From Streptomyces abyssomicinicus (GTDB taxonomy: Bacteria > Actinomycetota > Actinomycetes > Streptomycetales > Streptomycetaceae): DNA of 64,000 nt. Made by a program: the position numbers and the translations under genes. The notes under the pieces are model-generated. The model ran no database searches. It worked only from the letters and a program-made list of their open reading frames with translations, and was not told the DNA's origin. Below are positions 18,422-27,136 of the stretch, in pieces (within the stretch, counting starts at the first letter, position 1; the number at the start of each line of letters is the position of its first letter). The DNA lies in assembly GCF_008974245.1 (NCBI RefSeq), contig NZ_BBZI01000006.1, positions 306,393 to 370,392 on the forward strand, written 5' to 3'.

Positions 18422-20773
18422 GTGAAGCCCAGCCAACCGTCCGCCCGTCCGGCCGCCGGCGGCAGGGAACGGGCGGCCGCCGTCCGCAGGACGCCCGCCG
18501 CCCGGCCGCCTCAGCAGCGCACCCCGGTGGACGGGCCGCCGCCCGCCGCGCGGCGGCCGCCCGCGCCGCCCACCGTGGTGCCCGCGCCCTGCTCCCCCGA
18601 GGACCGTGAGCGGCTGCTGGCCGGCACCCATCACGACCCGCACGGCGTGCTCGGCGCGCACCCGGTGGACGGCGGCCTGGTGATCCGCGCCCTGCGCCCG
18701 CACGCCCGCTCCGTCACCGTGGTCGCCGAGGGGCTGCGGGCCGAACTCCACGACGACGGCGACGGCCTCTTCTCCGGCCGTCTCCCGGCGCCCGCGGGCG
18801 AGGCGGTCCCCGCCCACCGGTTCCTGGTCGGCTACGACGGCGGTACGCACGACACCGAGGACGCCCACCGCTTCCTGCCCGCCCTCGGCGACCTCGACCT
18901 GCACCTGATCGGCGAGGGACGCCACGAGGAGCTCTGGAAGGCCCTGGGCGCCCACCCCATGACCCACCAGGGCGTCACCGGCACCCGCTTCACCGTGTGG
19001 GCGCCCAACGCCCTCGGGGTGCGGGTCACCGGCACCTTCAACTTCTGGGACGGCACCGGGTTCCCGATGCGCTCGCTGGGCGGCTCCGGCGTCTGGGAGC
19101 TGTTCGTGCCGGCGATCGGCGAGGGCGAGCTCTACAAGTTCGAGATCACCCGCCCCGACGGCACCCGCACCCTGCGCGCCGACCCGATGGCCCGCCGCAC
19201 CGAGTGCCCGCCCGCCACCGCCTCGGTGATCACCACCTCCGGGTACCGGTGGGGCGACCAGGAGTGGCTGGCCCGGCGCGGTGAACTCCCCGCGCACGAG
19301 GCGCCGTTCTCCGTCTACGAGGTCCACCTGGCCTCCTGGCGGCCGGGGCTCACCTACCGGCAGCTCGCCGAGCAGCTCCCCGCGTACGTGGCGGAGCTCG
19401 GCTTCACCCACGTCGAGCTGATGCCGGTCGCCGAGCACCCGTTCGGCGGCTCCTGGGGGTACCAGGTCACCGGCTTCTACGCCCCGACCGCCCGTCTGGG
19501 CACCCCGGACGACTTCAAGCATCTGGTCGACAGCCTGCACCGGGCCGGCATCGGCGTGATCATGGACTGGGTGCCGGCCCACTTCCCGCGCGACGCCTGG
19601 GCGCTGGCCGAGTTCGACGGCCGTCCCCTCTACGAGCACCCCGACCCGAAGCGGGCCGCCCACCCCGACTGGGGCACCCTGGAGTTCGACCTGGGGCGGC
19701 GCGAGGTGCGCAACTTCCTGGTCGCCAACGCCGTGTACTGGTGCGAGGAGTTCCACATCGACGGCCTGCGGGTCGACGCCGTCGCCTCCATGCTCTACCT
19801 GGACTACTCCCGCGAGGACGGGCAGTGGACGCCCAACGAGCGCGGCGGGCGGGAGAACCTGGACGCGGTGGCCTTCCTGCAGGAGATGAACGCGACCGTC
19901 TACCGCCGGGTGCCGGGCGTGGTGACGATCGCCGAGGAGTCCACCGCCTGGGACGGCGTCACCCGCGCCACCCACCACGTGGGCCCGTCCGGCTTCGGCG
20001 GCCTCGGCTTCGGCCTGAAGTGGAACATGGGCTGGATGCACGACTCGCTGCAGTACATGGCCCACGACCCGGTGCACCGCGCGTACCACCACGACGAGAT
20101 CACCTTCTCCATGGTGTACGCCTACAGCGAGAACTACGTGCTGCCGGTCTCGCACGACGAGGTGGTGCACGGCAAGCGGTCGCTGGTGTCGAAGATGCCG
20201 GGCGACTGGTGGCGGCAGCGGGCCGACCTGCGGGCCTACCTGGGCTTCATGTGGGCCCACCCGGGCAAGCAACTGCTGTTCATGGGCCAGGAGTTCGCGC
20301 AGGGCGCGGAGTGGTCGGAGGCGCACGGGCCGGACTGGTGGCTGCTCGACCCCTCGTACGGGGCGGCGGCCGACCACCGGGGCGTGCGGGAGCTGGTCGG
20401 CGACCTCAACGCGGTGTACCGGCGGACGCCCGCGCTGTGGCAGCGGGACATCGCGCCGGACGGGTTCCGGTGGGTGCTGGCGGACGGGGCGGCGGACAAC
20501 GTGCTGGCGTTCCTGCGGTTCGACGCGCAGGGCTCACCGCTGCTGGCGGTCTGCAACTTCTCCCCCGTGGTGCGGGACGACTACCGGGTGGGCGTCCCGG
20601 ACGACGTCCCCGCGTGGGGGGAGGTCCTCAACACGGACGCGCAGCGGTACGGGGGGTCCGGCCTGTGCGGGTCCGGCCCGCTGAAGCCGGAACCCCAACC
20701 GTGGCACGGCCTCCCGGCGAGCCTGCGCCTCACCCTGCCGCCGCTCTCCACGGTGTGGCTGTCCCCGGCGTGA
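18422..20773 (+). CDS. glgB: 1,4-alpha-glucan branching enzyme
   Basis: This GH13_9 enzyme adds alpha-1,6 branches to the polymer made by GlgE. It has about 783 residues: a Pro/Ala/Arg-rich N-terminus (1-60), two CBM48-like N-domains ([29 protein letters not shown]) and the catalytic barrel. The nucleophile is D452 ([12 protein letters not shown]), the acid/base lies in IAEEST (505-506) and the third acid is in [12 protein letters not shown]. The start is one of two adjacent GTG codons (18419/18422) after GAGGAGG; 18422 gives 8-nt spacing. It is the last gene of the alpha-glucan operon. Confidence 0.95.
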   Translation: MKPSQPSARPAAGGRERAAAVRRTPAARPPQQRTPVDGPPPAARRPPAPPTVVPAPCSPEDRERLLAGTHHDPHGVLGAHPVDGGLVIRALRPHARSVTVVAEGLRAELHDDGDGLFSGRLPAPAGEAVPAHRFLVGYDGGTHDTEDAHRFLPALGDLDLHLIGEGRHEELWKALGAHPMTHQGVTGTRFTVWAPNALGVRVTGTFNFWDGTGFPMRSLGGSGVWELFVPAIGEGELYKFEITRPDGTRTLRADPMARRTECPPATASVITTSGYRWGDQEWLARRGELPAHEAPFSVYEVHLASWRPGLTYRQLAEQLPAYVAELGFTHVELMPVAEHPFGGSWGYQVTGFYAPTARLGTPDDFKHLVDSLHRAGIGVIMDWVPAHFPRDAWALAEFDGRPLYEHPDPKRAAHPDWGTLEFDLGRREVRNFLVANAVYWCEEFHIDGLRVDAVASMLYLDYSREDGQWTPNERGGRENLDAVAFLQEMNATVYRRVPGVVTIAEESTAWDGVTRATHHVGPSGFGGLGFGLKWNMGWMHDSLQYMAHDPVHRAYHHDEITFSMVYAYSENYVLPVSHDEVVHGKRSLVSKMPGDWWRQRADLRAYLGFMWAHPGKQLLFMGQEFAQGAEWSEAHGPDWWLLDPSYGAAADHRGVRELVGDLNAVYRRTPALWQRDIAPDGFRWVLADGAADNVLAFLRFDAQGSPLLAVCNFSPVVRDDYRVGVPDDVPAWGEVLNTDAQRYGGSGLCGSGPLKPEPQPWHGLPASLRLTLPPLSTVWLSPA

Positions 20774-20805
20774 GCTCGGCCCCGGCCCACTGAGCACGGC
20801 GGGGA

Positions 20806-20830
20806 CCCGTACCGCGGGTGGCGGTACGGG
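20806..20830. terminator. hairpin terminator after glgB
   Basis: CCCGTACCGC and GCGGTACGGG form a perfect 10-bp stem with a 5-nt loop. Flanking GGGG and CCCC can extend it. It separates convergent glgB and the ferredoxin reductase gene. Confidence 0.85.
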
Positions 20831-20884
20831 CCCCCGCGCCGTTCCCGGCAGGCACTCCGCCGTACGTGCCCGGTGGGTGTTCCG

Positions 20885-22129
20885 TCAGCCCGTCCGGGTG
20901 CCCGCCGACGGCGCGGCGGCGCAGACCCCGGCCGACCGTGCGGCGGAGGCCAGTTCGGCGCGGTAGGCGGCCAGGCGGGAGGTCCGGCCGGCCGTCAGCG
21001 CCCCGACCGGACTGCCCCGGTGGTGGTAGGCGATCTCCAGCCGCCGTCCCGCCGGGTCGTGCTCGAGGACGGTCGCCTCGTCCGCCAGGGAGGGGAGACC
21101 GACCGAGCGGAACCGGGCGCCGTGCAGGTCTGCCCAGAAGGACGGCACGGTGTCGTAGGGGCCGGCCGTCTCCCCGTGCAGCAGGGTCGACGCGGCGGCC
21201 GCGCCCTGTGCGAGGGCGTCGGCCCAGTGCCCCGTCGTCACCCGGCTCCCGCCGGCCAGGGCGTACGGCACCTTGGCCGCGTCCCCTGCCGCGACCACGC
21301 CGGGAGCCGGTGAGCCGTCGCCGCGCAGTGCGCGCAGGAAGGGGTCGCAGCAGACGCCTTGGTCCAGCAGGAGACCGGAGCCCGCCAGCCAGTCGGTGGC
21401 CGGGACCCCGCCGAGCGCGACGACCGCGGTGTCCGCGGGAACCGCGGAGGCGTTCGTGAGCTCCACCGCGCACAGCCCTCCGCCAAGAGCGGTGCGGAAC
21501 CCGGTGACCCGGGTGCCGGTGCGCACGGTGATCCCGGCCTCCTCCTGCAGGCCCGCGACGTAGGCGCCCGCCACCCGGCCGAGCGCGCGCGTCAGCGGCT
21601 GTTCCGCGGCTTCCACCAGGGTGACGGCCGTACCGCGCGCCCGGGCCGCCGCGGCGATCTCACTTCCGAGGAAGCCTCCGCCCACCACCACCAGGGAGCG
21701 TCCCGCCCCCAGCCGGGCCCGCACGGCGAGCGCGTCGTCCCAGCCGCGCAGGGTGAACACTCCCGGCGGCGCGGGGCCGCCGGCTCGCGGGGTGCGGGCG
21801 TGCGCGCCGGTGGCGATCACCAGTCCGTCGTAGGCGAGTCCGGTGCCGTCCGACAGGGTGACGCGGCGTTCGGAGGTGTCCAGGCGTACGGCCCGGCGGC
21901 CCAGCAGCCACCGGGCGTCCGGACCGGCGGGGAGGGGCAGTCGGGGAAGCTCGGGTTCCTCCTCGCGCGCGAGCACCTCCTTGGAGAGGGGAGGGCGGTC
22001 GTAGGGAAGGTGGGGTTCGGCGCCGACGACCGTCAGCGAGCCCGTCCAGCCTTCGGCCCGCAGCGTCCGCGCCGCGCTCAGCCCGGCCAGCGAGGCGCCG
22101 ACGACGACCACCCGGTGCGGTGCGCGCAT
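20885..22129 (-). CDS. FAD-dependent ferredoxin reductase
   Basis: This 414-residue pyridine-nucleotide-disulfide oxidoreductase-fold protein is of the ferredoxin/rubredoxin reductase type. The FAD-binding site is VVVVGASLAGLSAARTL at the N-terminus, the NAD(P)H site is VVVGGGFLGSEIAAAA (near residue 145), and the second FAD contact is VVAAGDAAK. The PYDRPPLSKEVL motif is typical of reductases that serve oxygenases and P450s. Its ATG overlaps the ferredoxin stop by one base (TGATG), so it is coupled to the ferredoxin and very likely reduces it. No terminal oxygenase is adjacent. Confidence 0.92.
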   Translation of the reverse strand: MRAPHRVVVVGASLAGLSAARTLRAEGWTGSLTVVGAEPHLPYDRPPLSKEVLAREEEPELPRLPLPAGPDARWLLGRRAVRLDTSERRVTLSDGTGLAYDGLVIATGAHARTPRAGGPAPPGVFTLRGWDDALAVRARLGAGRSLVVVGGGFLGSEIAAAARARGTAVTLVEAAEQPLTRALGRVAGAYVAGLQEEAGITVRTGTRVTGFRTALGGGLCAVELTNASAVPADTAVVALGGVPATDWLAGSGLLLDQGVCCDPFLRALRGDGSPAPGVVAAGDAAKVPYALAGGSRVTTGHWADALAQGAAAASTLLHGETAGPYDTVPSFWADLHGARFRSVGLPSLADEATVLEHDPAGRRLEIAYHHRGSPVGALTAGRTSRLAAYRAELASAARSAGVCAAAPSAGTRTG

Positions 22130-22338
22130 CAGGGCGCCGCCGGGGAGGGGGCGGGCGCGACGGTGACCGCGCGTACGGGGCAGAGGGCCGCGGCCCGTTC
22201 GGCCTGCTCCCGCTCCGCCTCGTCCGGGTGCTCCTGGTGGACGAGGTTCTCCTCGTCGTCGAAGGCGAAGATCTCGGGGGCGGCGAAGACGCACTGCCCG
22301 TGGCTCTGGCAGAGGTCCATGTCCACGGTGACGCGCAT
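22129..22338 (-). CDS. single-cluster ferredoxin, CxxHxxC type
   Basis: This 69-residue ferredoxin has C10, H13, C16 and C53-P54, the C-x2-H-x2-C...CP pattern of actinobacterial P450-partner ferredoxins that carry a 3Fe-4S or unusual His-containing cluster. The rest follows the family: acidic middle (FAFDDEENLV) and ALCPVRAV near the end. It should carry single electrons from the reductase encoded immediately downstream. The ultimate acceptor is not encoded here unless the PPOx-fold or VOC protein is involved. Confidence 0.93.
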   Translation of the reverse strand: MRVTVDMDLCQSHGQCVFAAPEIFAFDDEENLVHQEHPDEAEREQAERAAALCPVRAVTVAPAPSPAAP

Positions 22339-22401
22339 GACGGTGACTCCGGTCGGTGGAGGGGGCGGCTGGTGAGGGAGTGGTACGGGGACGGGGCGGG
22401 G

Positions 22402-23298
22402 TCACGGGTTGAAGCGGGAGTACTGCGGCTTCGACCACCGCAGCGGTGAGCCGTCCGCCACCTCACGCACCTCGGCGACGGAGAACTCCACCAGCCGCTG
22501 GGCGCCCGGGTGCCGGACCGTCTCGGTCTCGTCCCACACGGTGCGGGCGGCTCCGGTCAGGTGGAGCAGCGAACCGGTCTCCCAGTCCGGGAACAGCAGC
22601 CCCGCCTCCGGCCTGAGGTGGAGGTTCCCGAGCGTCAGGAACATCGCGTTGCCCACGTAGTCGGGCCAGCGCAGCAGGGTGGGCGACAGCACCTGGACGA
22701 AGCCGGGGTTGCCGCCCCGGTGCGAGGCGTCGGCGTCGCCGCGCACGGAGGCGGTGGCGACGAAGAAGGTGTCGGCGGCGACGATCGCGGCCTGCTGCGC
22801 CGCGCCGAGCGCGGCCGTGGTGACCGCTCCGTGGGGCCGGGCGCTCGCGCGGCTCTCCAGTTGACGCCTCTGCAGGTACTTGGGGCAGTTGGCGATCACC
22901 TGGTCCAGGGCGACCCGGATCTCGTCGCCGTCCCGCCGGGCACGGCCGTTGAGCCGCATCCTGCGGCGCGTCGCCGGTTCGACGGCGATGAGGCCGGCCC
23001 GGACCGTCCGGCCGTCCACGAAGGCGGCGGCCAGCGGGTCCCCCGGCGCGGGCGGCGCGTGGACGACCAGGGTTCCCGGATCGGGAGACCGCAGGAACCC
23101 CTCGGGCCCGGTGAGCAGCGTCGCCCACATCCGGCCCCTCTCGTCCGCCGCGCCCAGCACGATCATCGGCTGTCCGGCCAGGAACTCGCGGGCCACGGGC
23201 GGGACGGTGTCACCGATGCCGCCCAGGGAGAACGCCGCCTGGGTGGCGAGTCCCGCACGCTCCTGCACCGCGAGTTCGCCCGGGTGATAGGTGGACAC
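22402..23298 (-). CDS. pyridoxamine 5'-phosphate oxidase-like (split-barrel) protein
   Basis: This 298-residue protein is of the PNPOx-like/FMN-binding split-barrel class. Visible parts are VPPVAREFLAGQPMIVLGAADERGR (first strand region), DGRTVRAGLIAVEPATRRRMRLNGR (flavin-phosphate-type strand) and NPGFVQVL...LRWPDYVGNAMFLTLGNL. It is longer than true PNPOx (about 210) and resembles actinomycete proteins that carry two barrel repeats. The GTG start at 23298 has AAAGGAAG upstream. It lies 63 bp ahead of the ferredoxin gene, so the three probably share one transcript. The substrate is unknown. Confidence 0.82.
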   Translation of the reverse strand: MSTYHPGELAVQERAGLATQAAFSLGGIGDTVPPVAREFLAGQPMIVLGAADERGRMWATLLTGPEGFLRSPDPGTLVVHAPPAPGDPLAAAFVDGRTVRAGLIAVEPATRRRMRLNGRARRDGDEIRVALDQVIANCPKYLQRRQLESRASARPHGAVTTAALGAAQQAAIVAADTFFVATASVRGDADASHRGGNPGFVQVLSPTLLRWPDYVGNAMFLTLGNLHLRPEAGLLFPDWETGSLLHLTGAARTVWDETETVRHPGAQRLVEFSVAEVREVADGSPLRWSKPQYSRFNP

Positions 23299-23397
23299 GT
23301 CTTCCTTTCCGGCCGCCGGGCGGGAACGCCCTGACGGCCCGGGCTCCGTGCGTCGAGGGGCCGGAGCCTGAGGTGGGTGGGCCGGGTGACGGTGCGG

Positions 23398-23420
23398 GCC
23401 GGGCGCGGGCGGCGCCCGGC
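23398..23420 (-). terminator. hairpin after the VOC gene
   Basis: GCCGGGCGC and GCGCCCGGC form a perfect 9-bp stem with a 5-nt loop just after the VOC stop on the minus strand. It may partly separate VOC from the three genes downstream. Confidence 0.65.
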
Positions 23421-23429
23421 GGGAGCCGT

Positions 23430-23885
23430 CTAGAAGAACCCGCAGGTCGGCGCGCCCGCGACGGGGGCGGCGGACGGGTCGGCACCGGTGGGGGCGTAGA
23501 TCTCGAGCCGGATGCCGTCCGGGTCGGTGAAAAAGATGCCGCCGGAGGCCGCGCCCTCGCCGTGCGGGACGACACCCTCGTAGGCGAACTCGGCGCCCAG
23601 GGCCCGCAGCGCCTGTTCGGCCTCCTGGACCTCTTCGACGGTCTCCACCTGGAAGGACAGGTGGTGCAGGCCCGCGCGGTCGGTGGCGAAGGCCGCCTCG
23701 CTCTGCTCCCACAGCGCCACCAGCAGGCGGCCGTCACGGCCGAGCAGGGCCCAGCGGCGGTCTCCGTCCTTGCCGTCCTCCAGCACGTCGAGACCGAAGA
23801 GCTCCCGGTAGAACCCGAGGGACCGCTCCAGGTCGGTGACGTTCAGTGCGACGTGACCCGTCTGCAGGCTCTTGAACTTTCCCAT
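23430..23885 (-). CDS. VOC superfamily (glyoxalase/dioxygenase-fold) protein
   Basis: This 151-residue protein has a vicinal oxygen chelate fold: GHVALNVTDLERSLGFYREL at the start (metal-ligand histidine in GHVALN), LHHLSFQVETVEEVQEAE in the middle and FFTDPDGIRLEIYAP at the end (glutamate ligand in LEIY). Members include glyoxalases, extradiol dioxygenases and antibiotic-binding proteins; the substrate cannot be assigned. It is divergent from the CGNR regulator across an AT-rich operator-like region and heads the leftward redox gene set. Confidence 0.88.
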   Translation of the reverse strand: MGKFKSLQTGHVALNVTDLERSLGFYRELFGLDVLEDGKDGDRRWALLGRDGRLLVALWEQSEAAFATDRAGLHHLSFQVETVEEVQEAEQALRALGAEFAYEGVVPHGEGAASGGIFFTDPDGIRLEIYAPTGADPSAAPVAGAPTCGFF

Positions 23886-23927
23886 GCTCGATCACACGCC
23901 TCCGTACGAGGTTCCGAGCCGATCTCG

Positions 23928-24000
23928 TAACCACTGAAATCAAAATTAACGGTTAGTCAGCGAGGGGTCAACTGGTCATGTGCGGATGACCGGTTATGCT
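23928..24000. promoter_or_regulatory. divergent promoter region with two inverted repeats
   Basis: Between the VOC and CGNR genes lies the most AT-rich spot of this region. TAACC (23928-23932) and GGTTA (23951-23955) face each other across an AT-rich spacer. ACTGGTCAT-6-ATGACCGGT (23971-23994) is a near-perfect dyad that abuts TATGCT (23995-24000), a plausible -10 box for the CGNR gene. The placement suits regulation of both directions by one protein. Confidence 0.55.
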
Positions 24001-24039
24001 CGTGGACGCCTGAGGGCCCGAGACGCGAAGGAGTCGACC

Positions 24040-24627
24040 GTGGGCACGAGCGAGGACGACCTGGCCGGCGTGCCACCGTCGGACCCCCGGCCGCTGACCG
24101 GCGAACCGCTCGCCGTCGACCTGCTCAACACCCGCTGGATCGACGAGGAGGGCTTCCACGACCTGCTGGACGGACCGGCCGGCACGGGTATCTGGCTGGC
24201 CTCGCAGACGACCCGTCTCGACGGCGCGGCCGTTCCGCCGGGCGAGACGACCCGCGCTGCCCTGCTGACCGCCCGGGCGGCACTGGACCTGGCCGCGGCC
24301 GATCCCGCGCACCCGTCCCCCGAGGCGGTCGCCGCCCTCAACGAGGTGCTGGCGCACGGCCGTCTGCGCCGCGTCCTGAGCGTGGACGGCCCCGGCACCA
24401 CGGTCGAGGTGGACGAGCCGGAGTGGCTTCCGGCCTGGGCCGCGGCGGCCGACTGGCTGCGCCTCCTGGCGGACCGGCCCGACCGCATCCGGGCATGCGC
24501 CAACCCGGCGTGCGTACTGCACTTCCACGACGTCTCGAAGAACGGGACCCGCCGCTGGTGTTCCATGTCCGGCTGCGGCAACCGCGCCAAGGTGCGGCGC
24601 CACTACGCCCGCCACCGGCAGGACTGA
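24040..24627 (+). CDS. CGNR zinc-finger transcriptional regulator (ABATE domain)
   Basis: This 195-residue protein has an N-terminal ABATE-type domain (LAVDLLNTRWIDEEG; about 20-135) that probably senses a ligand. The C-terminal CGNR zinc finger spans ACANPACVLHFHDVSKNG, RRWCSMSGCGNRAKVRRHY. The four cysteines and the CGNR tetrapeptide are intact and should bind zinc and DNA. The GTG start at 24040 has GAAGGAG 6 nt upstream; an earlier in-frame start at 23980 would place coding sequence over the dyad. It is divergent from the VOC-led redox set, which it is likely to control. Confidence 0.88.
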   Translation: MGTSEDDLAGVPPSDPRPLTGEPLAVDLLNTRWIDEEGFHDLLDGPAGTGIWLASQTTRLDGAAVPPGETTRAALLTARAALDLAAADPAHPSPEAVAALNEVLAHGRLRRVLSVDGPGTTVEVDEPEWLPAWAAAADWLRLLADRPDRIRACANPACVLHFHDVSKNGTRRWCSMSGCGNRAKVRRHYARHRQD

Positions 24628-24634
24628 GCCTCCC

Positions 24635-24681
24635 CGGGGCGGGAGGGCGGGGGCGCGACCCCGGGCCGTGCCTCCGCCCCG
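24635..24681. terminator. imperfect GC hairpin between convergent genes
   Basis: CGGGGCGG (24635-24642) pairs with CCGCCCCG (24674-24681), with AGG/CCT extending inside across bulges. It is the only candidate terminator between the CGNR and helR genes. Confidence 0.45.
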
Positions 24682-24702
24682 CCCCCGTCCGGGCGTGGTC
24701 GG

Positions 24703-26997
24703 TCACTTCCGGTCGAGCGCCTCCGACCGCGCCAACGCGTCCGGCAGCGGCGCGGCGTGCACCACCGCGAGCCGCTGGGTCGCACGGGTCAGCGCAACGT
24801 ACAGGTCGCTCACCCCGAACGCGGCCGGCTCGACCACGACCACGGCGTCGAACTCCAGCCCCTTCGCCCCGCGGGGGTCCACCAGCACGACCTGCCGGGT
24901 CAGATCCGGCAGGGCCGTGACCGGAACCCCGAGGGCCTCCCCCAGTTCCCCGTGCAGCTTCCGAGGCGCGATCACCGCGAGGCGCCCCTCCTCGGGCGTG
25001 AGGTCGCCCACCACCGAGGCGACGACTCCCGGCAGCTCGCCGGAACCGCCCGCCGCGACGGCGAACGGCCGCACCCCCGTCTCCCGCACCGACCGCGGCG
25101 GCTCGAAGCCCGCCACCTCGGCCCGCACCACCGCCGCCGCGACATCCATGATCTCGGCCGGCGTCCGGTAGTTCACTGCCAGCCGGGTATGCGTCCACCG
25201 GTCCTCGACGTATGGCCGCAGGATCCCCTCCCAGGACCCAACCCCCGCCGCCTCCGCGGTCTGCGCCGGGTCGCCCACCAGCGTCATCGACCGCGTCGGG
25301 GACCGCCGCATCAGCAGCCGCCAGGCCATCGGCGACAGTTCCTGCGCCTCGTCCACGATGATGTGCCCGAACGCCCAGGTGCGGTCCGCGGCGGCCCGCT
25401 CCGCGGCGCTGCGGTGGTCGGCCTCCTCGTGCCGCTCGGCGAACCGCTCCGCGTCGATGATGTCCTGCACGCCGAGCACCTCGGCGTCCTCGTCGTCCTT
25501 GTCCTCGAACTCGTACGTCCGGGAGGCGTAGGCGACGTCCAGCACGCCCTGCGCGTAGGCGATCCGGGCCTGCCGCTCGCGTGCCGCCCGGTCCCGCGCC
25601 GCCCGGTCGTCCTCGCCCAGCAGCTCGGCGGCCTCGTCCAGCAGCGGCACGTCCGCGACGGTCCACTCCGTGGTCACCGGCCGCCGCACCGCGTCGGCGT
25701 CCCGCGGCTCCAGGTAGCCGTCCGGCTCGGCCAGCAGCCGGGCGACCAGCTGCTGCGGGGTGAGCACCGGCCACAGCTCGTCGATGGCGTCCCACACCGC
25801 CGGGTTCTCCGCCAGCTCGTCGCGGATCGCCGAGATGTCGCTGTCGTCCAGCAGGTTGGACCCGTCGTACGGGTCGGTGCCGATCTGCTCGGCGACGAGC
25901 TCGGTGAGCGTGTTGAGCAGGTGGCCCTCGAAGTACTCCCGCGCCAGGTTGTGCGGCAGCCCCGTGGACCGGGCCCGGTCGCGGGCGACCCGCACCAGGC
26001 CCTCGTCGAGCATCACCACCTGACGGTCGTGCTCGACGGCGAGCACCGGGTCCGGCAGCCGCTGGTGGTCGCGGACCAGCCGCTCCAGCACCTCGGCCGT
26101 CTCCGCGCGCCCCTTGACCGCGGCCGCGGCCGGGCTGTCCGCGGCCGTCGCGTGGACGCCGGGGAAGAGTTCGCCGACGGTGGCCAGCAGCACGCCCGTC
26201 TCGCCCAGCGAGGGCAGCACCTCGCCGATGTAGCCGAGGAAGGCCGGGTTGGGGCCGACGATCAGCACCGCGCGCCGCGCCAGCAGCTCGCGGTGCTCGT
26301 AGAGGAGGAAGGCGGCCCGGTGCAGGGCGACCGCCGTCTTGCCGGTGCCGGGGCCTCCCTCGACCACCATCACGCCCTGGTGGGGGGCGCGGATGATGCG
26401 GTCCTGGTCGGCCTGGATGGTGCGCACGATGTCGCCCATCCGGCCGGTGCGGGCCTCGTTGAGGGCGGCCAGCAGCACCGCGTCGCCGGTCGGGTCCTCG
26501 TGGCCGGTGCGCGTGGTGTCGCCGAGGTCGAGGATCTCGTCGTGCACGGCGGTGACCCTGCGGCCCTGGCTGGAGATGTGCCGCCGGCGGCGCAGCCCCA
26601 TCGGGGTGTGCCCGGTGGCCAGGTAGAACGGGCGGGCCACGTCCGCCCGCCAGTCGATCAGCAGCGGCGTGCGCTCGGCGTCGTCCTCCCGGATGCCGAC
26701 GCGGCCGATGTGATGGGTCACGCCGTCGGTCAGGTCGATCCGGCCGAAGCAGAGCGAGCCCTCCACCGCGTCCAGCACGGCGAGCATGCCGGAGCGTTCG
26801 GCGACCAGGATGTCGCGTTCCAGCCGGGCCTGCATGGGGGTGGCCCCCCGGCCCAGCGCCTCCCGCACGGCGGCCTCCGCCTCGTCCCGCAGTGCCTCGA
26901 TCCGCCCGTAGAGGCCGTCGACGAATTCCTGTTCGCCGCGCAGTTCGAGGTCGTCCCCGGTGTCCTGCCCTTGCTTGTTCGACCGCGCGCTTGACAA
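24703..26997 (-). CDS. helR: HelD/HelR-like superfamily 1 ATPase (RNA polymerase recycling)
   Basis: This protein of about 764 residues has the HelD layout: an N-terminal acidic coiled-coil arm (ELRGEQEFVDGLYGRIEALRD), Walker A EGGPGTGKTAVALHR, a long insertion, Walker B HIIVDEAQELSPMAWR, motif III LVGDPAQ, motif IV region LAVNYRTPAEI, and C-terminal motifs KGLEFDAVVV and LYVALTRATQRL. HelD proteins pull stalled RNA polymerase off DNA, and HelR in Streptomyces also displaces rifamycins. The start is taken as TTG at 26997, because AGGAG lies 5 nt upstream; the in-frame GTG at 27003 overlaps that ribosome site. It is not a true DNA helicase. Confidence 0.88.
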   Translation of the reverse strand: MSSARSNKQGQDTGDDLELRGEQEFVDGLYGRIEALRDEAEAAVREALGRGATPMQARLERDILVAERSGMLAVLDAVEGSLCFGRIDLTDGVTHHIGRVGIREDDAERTPLLIDWRADVARPFYLATGHTPMGLRRRRHISSQGRRVTAVHDEILDLGDTTRTGHEDPTGDAVLLAALNEARTGRMGDIVRTIQADQDRIIRAPHQGVMVVEGGPGTGKTAVALHRAAFLLYEHRELLARRAVLIVGPNPAFLGYIGEVLPSLGETGVLLATVGELFPGVHATAADSPAAAAVKGRAETAEVLERLVRDHQRLPDPVLAVEHDRQVVMLDEGLVRVARDRARSTGLPHNLAREYFEGHLLNTLTELVAEQIGTDPYDGSNLLDDSDISAIRDELAENPAVWDAIDELWPVLTPQQLVARLLAEPDGYLEPRDADAVRRPVTTEWTVADVPLLDEAAELLGEDDRAARDRAARERQARIAYAQGVLDVAYASRTYEFEDKDDEDAEVLGVQDIIDAERFAERHEEADHRSAAERAAADRTWAFGHIIVDEAQELSPMAWRLLMRRSPTRSMTLVGDPAQTAEAAGVGSWEGILRPYVEDRWTHTRLAVNYRTPAEIMDVAAAVVRAEVAGFEPPRSVRETGVRPFAVAAGGSGELPGVVASVVGDLTPEEGRLAVIAPRKLHGELGEALGVPVTALPDLTRQVVLVDPRGAKGLEFDAVVVVEPAAFGVSDLYVALTRATQRLAVVHAAPLPDALARSEALDRK

Positions 26998-27014
26998 TTC
27001 CACTCCTGCCCGGA

Positions 27015-27068
27015 TAAGCTTTGCTTAGCAATTGAACTGACTCGCCCCATAGCTGAGTCGTGAATTGC
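27015..27068. promoter_or_regulatory. nested dyads upstream of helR
   Basis: Three kinds of symmetry lie in the 55 bp before helR: TAAGC-TTT-GCTTA (27015-27027), TTGCT-T-AGCAA (27021-27031), and a larger palindrome with GACTC/GAGTC arms (27039-27059) inside GCAATT/AATTGC arms (27028-27068), nearly sharing one centre. The segment is AT-rich. The published rifamycin-associated element sequence is not seen here. Confidence 0.5.
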
Positions 27069-27082
27069 CCAAGATACCAAAA

Positions 27083-27119
27083 GAGAAATCCCCCGGGCGA
27101 ATCGCCCGGGGGATTTCTC
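27083..27119 (-). terminator. strong intrinsic terminator of uppS
   Basis: An 18-bp perfect inverted repeat is followed on the minus strand by TTTT. It is a textbook intrinsic terminator, 18 bp past the uppS stop, and it insulates helR. Confidence 0.95.
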
Positions 27120-27136
27120 GTGTGCGCTCCCGCACC

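Noticed and set aside
20885..22438. Longer ferredoxin reductase frame starting at 22438
   Set aside because: The extra residues overlap the ferredoxin gene in another frame; the ATG at 22129 gives a proper FAD-binding start.
24338..27031. Long minus-strand frame of 897 codons over helR
   Set aside because: It is an Arg/Gly-rich shadow of helR in another frame, caused by GC-rich third positions.
27015..27068. Rifamycin-associated element before helR
   Set aside because: The palindromic core I recall for that element (CTTGC...GCAAG) is not present; only other dyads are seen.
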